Part shown: positions 25,105 through 32,872 of the stretch, piece by piece
Layout of the letters: each line of letters begins with the position of its first letter
Numbering within the stretch: position 1 is the first letter of the stretch
Origin: Altibacter lentus
Lineage (GTDB): Bacteria; Bacteroidota; Bacteroidia; Flavobacteriales; Flavobacteriaceae
Length of the DNA stretch: 64,000 bases
Direction of reading: 5' to 3'
Assembly: GCF_000746845.1 (NCBI RefSeq)
Contig: NZ_KN050846.1
Coordinates: 2,992,963-3,056,962 of the forward strand
Translations under genes and position numbers: made by a program
Notes under the pieces: generated by a model
Told to the model about the DNA's origin: nothing
Databases searched by the model: none
What the model saw: the letters and a program-made list of their open reading frames with translations, nothing else

Positions 25105-25997
25105 GCAGTCCGCTGGTTAGCATCATCATTCCCACCTATAAGCGTCCCGAACTCCTCACGCTTACCTTGCAAAGTATCGAGGCACAAAGCTTTACGGACT
25201 ATGAGGTGTGGGTGATCGACGACGGCTCCCCGGGTGAGGCGAACGAACAGGTGTGTGCACCCTTTAAGAAGGTACACTACCTAAAGATAGAAAACAGCGG
25301 TGGTGCGGCGCATCCGCGTAACGTAGGGATCGATCGTGCCAAGGGCACCTACATCGCTTTTGTGGATGACGACGACCTTTGGCCTTCCCATAAGCTGGAA
25401 CAGCAGGTCGCACTATTGGAAACCCATCCGGACTATGGTCTGGTGCATGGCTACTGTACCGTGATCGATGCGGCGGGAACCCCTACGGGAGCCGTTATTG
25501 GTCGGCCCGGAAGTCCCGAAGTAAAACACGGGGATGTTAAAGGTCGTATGGCCGGGCAGTGGACCCTGATGACACCTACGGTATTGCTTCGGAAGGAAGT
25601 GGTGGCCGCTGTTGGTTATTTCAACACACAGATGGCGCAGGCCGGCGAGGACACCGAGTACTGGACCCGTTGCTCCTTCCACACCCTATTCTACTATCTG
25701 GATGAATCACTGGCCTATTACCGGAAGCATACCGGCAGTAGTGTTACGAACAGAAAACAGTATATAGAATTACCGCTCCATTTGCAGGCCTGTGTGACCA
25801 GGGCATACGCCGAAGGTCTACTTGCAAAGGCACAATATAAGCAGTTAAAGCGGCAGCTGGTGATCAAGCAGTTGAAAGGGTTTCGGGAACATCCCGGGGG
25901 AAGTTTTCTGCGACTCTTTAGGCTGGATCCTTTTTGGTTTCTTACATTTGGAAATCTCAAGGTATTCGTCAGAGTACTTTTGAAGAAACGAAACTAG
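25101..25997 (+). CDS. Glycosyltransferase family 2
   Basis: A 298-residue enzyme with VSIIIPTYKRPELL, VIDDGSPGEAN and AFVDDDDLW as the metal-binding cluster. The LMTPTVLLRKE and GEDTEYWTR segments are typical of the acceptor half of GT2 enzymes in glycan loci. It differs from the WcaA-like group in this locus. The next gene starts five bases after its stop. Confidence 0.9.
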   Translation: MSSPLVSIIIPTYKRPELLTLTLQSIEAQSFTDYEVWVIDDGSPGEANEQVCAPFKKVHYLKIENSGGAAHPRNVGIDRAKGTYIAFVDDDDLWPSHKLEQQVALLETHPDYGLVHGYCTVIDAAGTPTGAVIGRPGSPEVKHGDVKGRMAGQWTLMTPTVLLRKEVVAAVGYFNTQMAQAGEDTEYWTRCSFHTLFYYLDESLAYYRKHTGSSVTNRKQYIELPLHLQACVTRAYAEGLLAKAQYKQLKRQLVIKQLKGFREHPGGSFLRLFRLDPFWFLTFGNLKVFVRVLLKKRN

Positions 25998-26002
25998 ACC
26001 CC

Positions 26003-27025
26003 ATGCGTGTAGGACTCAATCCTGTGAAAGATCAGCAAGAAGCAGCTGCAAGCTATTACCATCAGGTAGTGGTGCCAGTGTATATCCCGGATGAAGAGGG
26101 CTATTTTGAACACAGTGTGACCATCCTGAAATACTGTCTGGAATCCCTGTTTAGAACGGCGCATGCACACACTTTTATTACGGTGGTCAATAACGGGAGT
26201 CATGACGGGGTTTCGGAGTATCTGGAGACCTTGCGCCGGCAAGAGCAGATCCACGAACTGATCCACACCCACAACATTGGGAAGATCAATGCCGTATTCA
26301 AGGGGCTTACAGGCCACAGGTTTCCATTGGTGACCATCACCGATGCCGATGTCCTTTTTTTAAATGGATGGCAGGAAGCCACCTATGCCGTTTTTGAGGA
26401 ATTCCCCAAGACGGGTTGTGTCACCACCACGCCCAATCCGAAGCTCTTAAAATACCATACCGCCGGCATTATGGGGCAGTATCTTTTTTCGAGTAAGTTG
26501 CGGTTCGTTCCACCCCGGGACCCGGAGGCACTGACCCATTTTGCTGAAAGTATTGGAACGCCCGACTTCTTTAAACCCTGTCATAAGTCATTTGTACTGC
26601 GACTGGAGGGGAAAGAGACTCATGCAGTGCTGGGTGCCGGACATTTTGTAGCGACCTATCGCGGGCACTTACTAACCGAACAGAGCGGGGCTTATTCAGA
26701 ATTCAAACTGGGAGGGCTGAGTGTACGGCAGTACCTCGACCAGCCCGTAGCCGATCAAGGCTACTGGCGTCTGGCAACCGAAACCAATTATACCTATCAC
26801 ATGGGGAATGTGGCAGAATCCTGGATGCAGGAACGACTGCGGCAATTGACCGACGACAGTAAGAAAGAAGTTGCTGAGCCGGAACTTCGCACATCGCAGC
26901 GTGGCAGAGGCATGCGTTTGGGACGCTGGCTGGTGGAGAAACTCCTGCAGCGAAAACCACTTTGGACGTGGTTCTTACAACATAAAGGACTGTCTAAAAG
27001 TGATGCCAAATGCTATGCGAATTAA
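26003..27025 (+). CDS. Glycosyltransferase, GT2-like with divergent core
   Basis: ATG at 26003 follows the previous stop closely and is preferred over an upstream in-frame start at 25934 that would overlap it (340 residues). The GT-A pattern is visible in VVVPVYIPDEEGYF, ITVVNNGSHDGVS, and TITDADVLFLNGW (the acidic DxD). Compared with its neighbours, the strand-1 region is longer and carries an insertion. It is the last gene before a weak terminator-like hairpin and the nonulosonic acid genes. Confidence 0.8.
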   Translation: MRVGLNPVKDQQEAAASYYHQVVVPVYIPDEEGYFEHSVTILKYCLESLFRTAHAHTFITVVNNGSHDGVSEYLETLRRQEQIHELIHTHNIGKINAVFKGLTGHRFPLVTITDADVLFLNGWQEATYAVFEEFPKTGCVTTTPNPKLLKYHTAGIMGQYLFSSKLRFVPPRDPEALTHFAESIGTPDFFKPCHKSFVLRLEGKETHAVLGAGHFVATYRGHLLTEQSGAYSEFKLGGLSVRQYLDQPVADQGYWRLATETNYTYHMGNVAESWMQERLRQLTDDSKKEVAEPELRTSQRGRGMRLGRWLVEKLLQRKPLWTWFLQHKGLSKSDAKCYAN

Positions 27026-27039
27026 ATGGATATATTTTT

Positions 27040-27063
27040 CTGAAGATTTCTTCGGAAGTTTTT
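27040..27063 (+). terminator. Weak terminator-like hairpin before neuB
   Basis: CTGAAG and CTTCGG (27040-27055) can pair over six positions, including one G-T, around an ATTT loop and are followed by AAG and five T residues. It lies 14 bases after the previous stop. The stem is short, so termination would be partial. Confidence 0.3.
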
Positions 27064-27065
27064 AA

Positions 27066-28100
27066 ATGTTACCTTTGAGAATACCAAACCATACGCCTTT
27101 GATTTTCACCATTGCCGAAATAGGTCAGGCCCACGAGGGCAGTTTAGGAATGCTCCATGCGTATATCGATGCGGTAGCCAAGACAGGCGTACGTGCCATC
27201 AAGTTCCAGACCCATATCGCCCATGCCGAAAGCAGTATCCATGAACCCTTTCGGGTTCGGTTTTCCACTCAGGATGCTACCCGCTACGACTATTGGAAAC
27301 GAATGGAGTTCACCCCTCAAGAGTGGGTGGCCATTGGAGCCCATTGTAAAAAGGCCGGACTCACCTTTATTAGCAGTCCCTTTAGCAATGCCGCAGTGGA
27401 CGTCCTGGAACAGGCCGGCGTAGAACAGTATAAAGTAGGAAGCGGGGAAGTGTCCAATCTGTTATTACTGAAGAAGATCATTGCTACCGGGAAGCCCATT
27501 CTGGTTTCCAGCGGGATGAGTTCGCTGGACGAACTGGATACTACGGTCGCTTTTCTGAAACAACACAAGGCGAACTTCTCGCTCTTACAATGTACCACAA
27601 GCTATCCTACTCAACCCAAACAATACGGTCTAAATATGATCAAAGAGCTAAAAACACGCTACGAGGTGCCGGTGGGATTCTCGGACCATTCCGGGACGAT
27701 CGCTGCCGGTATTGCGGCCGTGGCCCTGGGGGCAAGCCTTCTGGAATTCCATGTGGTCTTCCATAAGGAGCAGTTTGGACCCGATGTGGCTGCGTCCATC
27801 ACCATCGAGGAAGCCAAACAACTGGTGCAGGGTGCGGAGGCTGTGGCCACAGCCTTGGCACATCCCATCGATAAGACCAAGGTGGATGCTTTCCGGGACC
27901 TAAAGACCATCTTTGAGAAATCACTGGCCGTTAATAAACCATTGTCGAAAGGACACCGACTTACTTTCGACGACCTGGAAGCAAAGAAGCCCAAGGGATA
28001 CGGACTGGAAGCTTCTGGATTTGAAGCGGTGTTGGGACGCAGTTTGTCCCGGGACCTTGCCGCCTGGGATTTTTTAACCGAAGAAGATCTGGATTCATGA
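27066..28100 (+). CDS. neuB: N-acetylneuraminate synthase-type nonulosonic acid synthase
   Basis: This 344-residue enzyme condenses phosphoenolpyruvate with an N-acyl mannosamine-type sugar to make a nine-carbon acid. The TIM-barrel part begins FTIAEIGQAHEG and includes AIKFQTH, YKVGSGEVSN, LVSSGMSS and GFSDHSG, all NeuB/LegI/PseI landmarks. The last 60 or so residues form the antifreeze-like SAF domain (NKPLSKGHRLTFDDLEAKKP). With a NeuC-type epimerase next to it, the product should be a neuraminic or legionaminic acid rather than pseudaminic acid. It overlaps neuC by 4 bases. TACCTTTG at 27070-27077, inside the first codons, resembles a promoter box but is probably coincidental. Confidence 0.92.
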   Translation: MLPLRIPNHTPLIFTIAEIGQAHEGSLGMLHAYIDAVAKTGVRAIKFQTHIAHAESSIHEPFRVRFSTQDATRYDYWKRMEFTPQEWVAIGAHCKKAGLTFISSPFSNAAVDVLEQAGVEQYKVGSGEVSNLLLLKKIIATGKPILVSSGMSSLDELDTTVAFLKQHKANFSLLQCTTSYPTQPKQYGLNMIKELKTRYEVPVGFSDHSGTIAAGIAAVALGASLLEFHVVFHKEQFGPDVAASITIEEAKQLVQGAEAVATALAHPIDKTKVDAFRDLKTIFEKSLAVNKPLSKGHRLTFDDLEAKKPKGYGLEASGFEAVLGRSLSRDLAAWDFLTEEDLDS

Positions 28101-29260
28101 ACAAGACCCCACGAAAGATATGTGCCGTGATCACCGCCCGACCCTCGTACAGCAGGGTAAAGACCGCACTACAGGCGATCAAGGAGCACCCTCAATTAGA
28201 ACTACAACTGGTGGTGGCCGGTTCGGCCTTGCTGGATCGCTACGGAACCGCCGTTCATTTTATAGAGAAGGATGGGTTTACCATCCATGAAAAAGTTTTT
28301 ATGGTCCTGGAAGGGGAGAACAAGACCGCCATGGCCAAAACCACCGGATTGGGGGTGATGGAACTGGCCAATGTCTTTTACAACCTGCAACCGGATGCGG
28401 TGATCACCATCGCCGACCGATTTGAGACCATTGCCACCTCGATCGCAGCAGCCTATCAAAACATTCCGTTAGTGCATTTACAAGGCGGGGAGGTCACCGG
28501 GAACATAGACGAAAAGGTGCGCCACGCCAATACCAAACTGGCTGATATCCATTTTGTGACCTCGCAGGATGCCAAAGCACGTGTCGAGAAGATGGGGGAG
28601 GACGCCGATTATGTCTTTAATACCGGCTGTCCGTCCATTGACATTGCCGCCCGGGTCCTTCAGGATCCTGCCATGGATTTCGATCCGGTAACCAAATATG
28701 GCGGGGTGGGAGGTCCGGTAAAAGCCACAGGGGATTATCTGGTCGTCATGCAACATCCCGTCACCACAGAATACCATCAGTCCAAGGAAGACGTGCTGAA
28801 GACCCTGCGAGTGATCCATGAACTTGAGATCCCCACGTTCTGGTTCTGGCCCAACGTAGATGCCGGATCGGACGGGACCTCGAACGGTATCCGCTCCTTC
28901 CGTGAAAAATACAATCCGCAGCACATCCGGTTCCTGAAAAACATGGAACCCGTCGATTTCTTAAAGTTACTGCTCCACAGCAATGTGCTGGTGGGCAACA
29001 GTAGTGTTGGCATCAGGGAGTGTTCCTTCTTGGGCGTCCCGGTCGTGAATATCGGTACCCGGCAGAACCGCAGATTGCGGGGCACGAATGTGATCGATGT
29101 GGCCTATGATGAAGCGTCCATCAAGGATGCCATAAGATCGCAAATGAAAAACCCCCGCAACAGCCGAAGCGCTGTCTACGGGAATGGGAACAGCGGACAG
29201 AAGATCGCCGACCTGCTGGCGACCATCGATCTGCGTTTTCATAAAACCATTACCTACTAA
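28097..29260 (+). CDS. neuC: UDP-N-acetylglucosamine 2-epimerase, hydrolysing (NeuC/LegG type)
   Basis: The 387-residue GT-B-like enzyme would release an N-acetylmannosamine-type sugar from a UDP-sugar, giving the substrate of the synthase. Visible landmarks are ICAVITARPSYSRVK, ITIADRFETIATSIAA, LQGGEVTGNIDEKVRHA and VGNSSVGIRECSFLGVPVVNIG. Family members use UDP-GlcNAc (NeuC) or its 2,4-diacetamido-6-deoxy relative (LegG); the sequence does not decide between them, and no LegB/LegC-type genes were recognised. It shares four bases with neuB and one base with neuA. Confidence 0.92.
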   Translation: MNKTPRKICAVITARPSYSRVKTALQAIKEHPQLELQLVVAGSALLDRYGTAVHFIEKDGFTIHEKVFMVLEGENKTAMAKTTGLGVMELANVFYNLQPDAVITIADRFETIATSIAAAYQNIPLVHLQGGEVTGNIDEKVRHANTKLADIHFVTSQDAKARVEKMGEDADYVFNTGCPSIDIAARVLQDPAMDFDPVTKYGGVGGPVKATGDYLVVMQHPVTTEYHQSKEDVLKTLRVIHELEIPTFWFWPNVDAGSDGTSNGIRSFREKYNPQHIRFLKNMEPVDFLKLLLHSNVLVGNSSVGIRECSFLGVPVVNIGTRQNRRLRGTNVIDVAYDEASIKDAIRSQMKNPRNSRSAVYGNGNSGQKIADLLATIDLRFHKTITY

Positions 29261-29958
29261 TGCGTATCTTGGGACTCATACCGGCGCGAGGTGGGAGTAA
29301 GGGGATCCCAAACAAGAACCGTAAGGAACTGGGCGGGAAACCGCTGTTGCAATACACCGCAGAGGCCGCATTGAAAGCGCGTACGCTGGACCGTGTGATC
29401 TTCTCTTCGGAAGATGAAACCCTCAGGGCACTTGCACGTTCCCTGGGTGTCGAGGTCCCTTTTGAGCGTCCTGCCCATCTGGCCGAAGACCATTCGGGTT
29501 CTTTAGCCGTCGTGCAACATGCCCTACACACTTTAGCCGAGCAAGGCGAACACTATGATGCCGTGTGTTTGCTTCAGGTGACCACCCCGTTTCGAACTGC
29601 TTCAGATATTGACCGGGCCATAGAAAAATTCAAGAATGACAAGGTAGACACCCTGCTTTCTGTTCAGAAGGTACCGCATCAATACAATCCGCATTGGGTT
29701 TTTACCCCTTCCGAAGCAGGACAGCTACAGATCGCCACCGGTGATACCACCATCATTAAAAGAAGACAAGAACTCCCGGATGCCTATGTACGGGACGGAG
29801 CTTTATACATTACGAAGACCCGGGTGATCCTGGAGCAGGATTCCCTGTACGGTTCCCGAATGGGCTGGATCGAACTGGACCCCGAACGGCATGTGAACAT
29901 CGATACCCCAGAAGACTGGGCGAAAGCAGAACAGCTTTATAAAAAACTGTATTTTTAA
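29260..29958 (+). CDS. neuA: Acylneuraminate cytidylyltransferase (CMP-nonulosonate synthetase)
   Basis: A 232-residue enzyme that activates the nonulosonic acid with CTP. It has the signature LIPARGGSKGIPNKN at the N-terminus, LLQVTTPFRTASDI in the middle and the ELDPERHVNIDTPEDW end typical of short NeuA/LegF/PseF proteins. With the two preceding genes it completes a CMP-nonulosonate pathway. No gene of a recognised sialyltransferase family follows; the GT-B protein at 34086 is the best candidate for the transferase. Confidence 0.92.
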   Translation: MRILGLIPARGGSKGIPNKNRKELGGKPLLQYTAEAALKARTLDRVIFSSEDETLRALARSLGVEVPFERPAHLAEDHSGSLAVVQHALHTLAEQGEHYDAVCLLQVTTPFRTASDIDRAIEKFKNDKVDTLLSVQKVPHQYNPHWVFTPSEAGQLQIATGDTTIIKRRQELPDAYVRDGALYITKTRVILEQDSLYGSRMGWIELDPERHVNIDTPEDWAKAEQLYKKLYF

Positions 29959-29961
29959 CCT

Positions 29962-30888
29962 ATGGACCACCTGGAGAAAATATCGGTAGTGGTACCCGTG
30001 TATTACGGGGAGCATACGCTTGGAGAACTCACACAACGGGTGATCGCCACATGCCAATCGCTGGGGGCCGATTATGAGCTGTTGCTGGTAAACGACGCCA
30101 GCCCTGATGCTTCCTGGGAGGTGATCAAGCACTTGCACAAGGAAGATCCCAAGGTGCGCGGCATCAATTTCAGCCGGAATTTCGGTCAGCATTATGCCAT
30201 CTCAGCGGGCTTGGCAGCGGCCACAGGCGATTGGGTGGTCGTTATGGATTGTGATCTGCAGGATGTGCCGGAAGCAATTCCGACCTTATTACAAAAGGCC
30301 CGGGAAGGATATGACGTGGTGCTGGCCAAACGCGAGCAGCGCCAGGATGGGTTCTTTAAAAAGTTCTTTTCCAGGTTGTTCTACAGCTTCCTAAGTTATC
30401 TTTCGGGAGCGCGCTATGATGCCTCCGTTGCTAATTTTGGGATCTACCATTCCAAGGTGATCGCAACCATCAACACCTTGCCCGAAAAGAACCGGTTCTT
30501 TCCTTCCATGGTGAAATGGGTAGGTTACAGGCAAACCGCCATAGGCGTTCCCCATGCGAAGCGTGAAGAAGGGCGCTCCAGTTATACCTTACGGAAATTG
30601 TTCAATCTGTCGTTGGATATCATACTGTCCTATTCCGATAAGCCATTGCGGCTCACTATTAAACTCGGACTTATCATCACCGTATTGGCGTCGGTATTCG
30701 CCTGTGTACAATTGTATAAATGGTATCAGGGAGAGATCGAGGTCCTGGGCTATACCTCATTGATCCTTTCCCTATGGTTCCTCTCGGGCATCATCATCCT
30801 GATCCTGGGGGTAGTGGGATTATATATTGGAAAGATCTTCGAAAATGTAAAGGACAGACCCACTTATATCGTAAAAGAACGACTATGA
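29962..30888 (+). CDS. Polyprenyl-phosphate glycosyltransferase, DPM1/ArnC/GtrB type
   Basis: The 308-residue protein has a DPM1-like GT2 domain (VVVPVYYGEHTL, LLVNDASPDAS, FSRNFGQHYAISAGL and VVMDCDLQDVPEAI) followed by two membrane helices (about 228-250 and 262-288). This is the architecture of ArnC, GtrB and Dpm1, which load a single sugar onto undecaprenyl phosphate for use on the periplasmic side. It is followed with tight overlaps by a formyltransferase, a 4-amino sugar transaminase and a GT-C-like protein, the same functional set as ArnC, ArnA, ArnB and ArnT. Confidence 0.9.
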   Translation: MDHLEKISVVVPVYYGEHTLGELTQRVIATCQSLGADYELLLVNDASPDASWEVIKHLHKEDPKVRGINFSRNFGQHYAISAGLAAATGDWVVVMDCDLQDVPEAIPTLLQKAREGYDVVLAKREQRQDGFFKKFFSRLFYSFLSYLSGARYDASVANFGIYHSKVIATINTLPEKNRFFPSMVKWVGYRQTAIGVPHAKREEGRSSYTLRKLFNLSLDIILSYSDKPLRLTIKLGLIITVLASVFACVQLYKWYQGEIEVLGYTSLILSLWFLSGIIILILGVVGLYIGKIFENVKDRPTYIVKERL

Positions 30889-31757
30889 AAGTTACTTGCT
30901 ACGTACTGGGAGAAAAGGGATATAGCGCTTTAAAGGCCCTTCAGGGAGACTCCAGAGCGGTGATCGATACGGTGGTCATAGGAACTGATCCTGCTCTCAA
31001 GGATGATCACTCCAAAAAGATCGAAGCCTATTGCGAGGCCTCTCATTTAAATGCGACCTATGATGATGTCCCCAAGGACTCGTCCAACGTATTAATAGCC
31101 ATGGGTTGGCGAAGACTGATCCATCCGCTGCCTCATCAACAACTCATTGTATTACATGACTCACTATTACCCAAATACAGAGGATTTAATCCTCTGGTCA
31201 CCGCATTAATAGAAGGAGATACCGAGATAGGTGTCACCGCTATCTTAGGCGCGGAAGCCTATGATACAGGTGCTATTATTGCAGTAGAAAAGATCTCCGT
31301 TACCTATCCAATAACCATTGCGGAAGCGATTCATAAGATAAGTCAGTGTTATGGAACGCTGTTGCAACACGTGTTAGAAAAAGTGCTGGCAGACGAGCTG
31401 CGGGCTGTTCCTCAAGATGAGACAGAAGCGAGTTATAGTCTATGGCGAGATGAAAAGGATTATTTTGTTCAATGGGACTGGCCTGCGTCTAAGATACAGC
31501 GAATGATCGATGCCGTAGGACCACCTTATGACGGTGCTAAAACATGGGCCAACGGAAAACAGATACGATTGATACAAGCCACTGCGGTTGCAGATGTATC
31601 TGTTGTGAACAGAGACATTGGTAAGGTGCTGTTCAAAGACAATGGAAAACCTGTGGTGGTATGCGGAGAAGGTCTATTGCGTTTAGATCAAATTGCCTAT
31701 ATGGATTTTGAACCTCTCGTATTTGAAACCCTCTTTAGAATACGTTTCGGAATATGA
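30885..31757 (+). CDS. Sugar N-formyltransferase-like protein
   Basis: ATG at 30885 overlaps the previous stop (ATGA) and begins a normal strand 1, so the longer frame from 30720 is not used (290 residues). The formyltransferase core has HDSLLPKYRGFNP (His91) and AYDTGAI (Asp127), matching the catalytic His and Asp of the 10-formyltetrahydrofolate enzymes. The usual Asn two residues before the His is Val89 here. It probably formylates the amino group made by the transaminase downstream; methionyl-tRNA formyltransferase is less likely given the context and the lack of that enzyme's C-terminal domain pattern. Confidence 0.8.
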   Translation: MKVTCYVLGEKGYSALKALQGDSRAVIDTVVIGTDPALKDDHSKKIEAYCEASHLNATYDDVPKDSSNVLIAMGWRRLIHPLPHQQLIVLHDSLLPKYRGFNPLVTALIEGDTEIGVTAILGAEAYDTGAIIAVEKISVTYPITIAEAIHKISQCYGTLLQHVLEKVLADELRAVPQDETEASYSLWRDEKDYFVQWDWPASKIQRMIDAVGPPYDGAKTWANGKQIRLIQATAVADVSVVNRDIGKVLFKDNGKPVVVCGEGLLRLDQIAYMDFEPLVFETLFRIRFGI

Positions 31758-32872
31758 AGATCCCATTCAATAAACCATATCTGTCGGGAAAGGAACTCAT
31801 GTATATTCAGGATGCCTTGTCGCGGGGTAAATTGTCCGGCGACGGTTTTTATACCAAGCAGTGCCATCGGTTCTTTACCAACACTTATGGTTTCAAGAAG
31901 GCCCTGCTCACCACCAGTTGTACCGATGCATTGGAAATGGCTGCCCTCTTGCTCGATATACAACCGGGGGATGAGGTGATCATGCCTTCCTTTACGTTTG
32001 TCTCTACGGCCAATGCCTTTGAACTGCGTGGTGCGGTGATCCGGTTTGTAGATTCTCAAACCGATCATCCCGGCATGGATGTCTCCCAGATAGCACCGCT
32101 TATCAATGCAAAGACCAAGGCCATCGTCGTGGTCCATTATGCAGGTGTTGCCTGCGATATGGATATGGTCATGCAGTTGGCCGATGCACATGAGCTGTTC
32201 GTAGTAGAGGATGCCGCTCAGGCTATTGACAGTTATTACAAAGGTCGTGTGCTGGGAAGTATAGGGCATCTGGGTGCTTTTTCCTTTCACGAGACCAAGA
32301 ATATTCAGTGTGGGGAAGGAGGCTTGCTAGTGATCAACGATACCCGATTTATGGAGCGTGCCGAGATCCTTTGGGAAAAGGGAACCAACAGAAGCGCTTT
32401 TTTTCGCGGGGAGGTCGATAAATACGGCTGGGTGGACATAGGTTCGTCATTTCTGCCCAGTGAACTGAATGCCGCATACCTCTTCGCGCAATTGGAATGC
32501 ATCCAGGATATACAGGACCGCCGGAAAGACATCTGGGAGCAATACCATACTGCTCTTAAGGACTGGGCCGCATCCCTGGGCATAGCGCAACCCACATTCC
32601 CTGATCATACTACCAACAATGCGCATATGTACTATTTGATATGTAAAGATATTGAACAGCGCTCCGCGCTCCTGCAACACTTAAAGAAGCACGGTATCCT
32701 TGCCGTCTTCCATTATCAGTCCCTGCATAAGAGTCCGTATTTCAAAGCAAAGTACAGCGGAGATGCCTTAGCCGAAAGCGACCGGTATTCCAATTGCTTA
32801 GTACGGTTGCCGCTTTTTTACGAACTGGATACGAAAGCCGTTATAAATGCCCTCCTCGCTTATGGCTCCTAA
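31754..32872 (+). CDS. rffA: TDP-4-oxo-6-deoxyglucose transaminase-like (RffA/WecE)
   Basis: A 372-residue PLP enzyme closely matching RffA/WecE: IPFNKPYLSGKELMYI, GKLSGDGFYTKQC, LTTSCTDALEMAALLL, MPSFTFVSTANAF, VVEDAAQAIDS and the lysine Lys182 in FHETKNIQCGEGGLL. RffA makes TDP-Fuc4N from TDP-4-keto-6-deoxyglucose. The precursor genes (RmlA, RmlB) are not in the window. It overlaps the formyltransferase by 4 bases, which fits formation of an N-formyl 4-amino-4,6-dideoxyhexose. Its 3' end overlaps the membrane protein gene by 11 bases. Confidence 0.9.
   Translation: MKIPFNKPYLSGKELMYIQDALSRGKLSGDGFYTKQCHRFFTNTYGFKKALLTTSCTDALEMAALLLDIQPGDEVIMPSFTFVSTANAFELRGAVIRFVDSQTDHPGMDVSQIAPLINAKTKAIVVVHYAGVACDMDMVMQLADAHELFVVEDAAQAIDSYYKGRVLGSIGHLGAFSFHETKNIQCGEGGLLVINDTRFMERAEILWEKGTNRSAFFRGEVDKYGWVDIGSSFLPSELNAAYLFAQLECIQDIQDRRKDIWEQYHTALKDWAASLGIAQPTFPDHTTNNAHMYYLICKDIEQRSALLQHLKKHGILAVFHYQSLHKSPYFKAKYSGDALAESDRYSNCLVRLPLFYELDTKAVINALLAYGS

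Noticed and set aside
30720-30884. Longer N-terminus for the formyltransferase
   Set aside because: The additional 55 codons lie fully within the DPM1-like gene in another frame; ATG at 30885 gives the standard first strand and an ATGA overlap like those of the neighbours.
30885-31757. Methionyl-tRNA formyltransferase
   Set aside because: Placed among sugar genes, overlapping a sugar transaminase, without the tRNA-binding C-terminal domain pattern and with a changed active-site residue.
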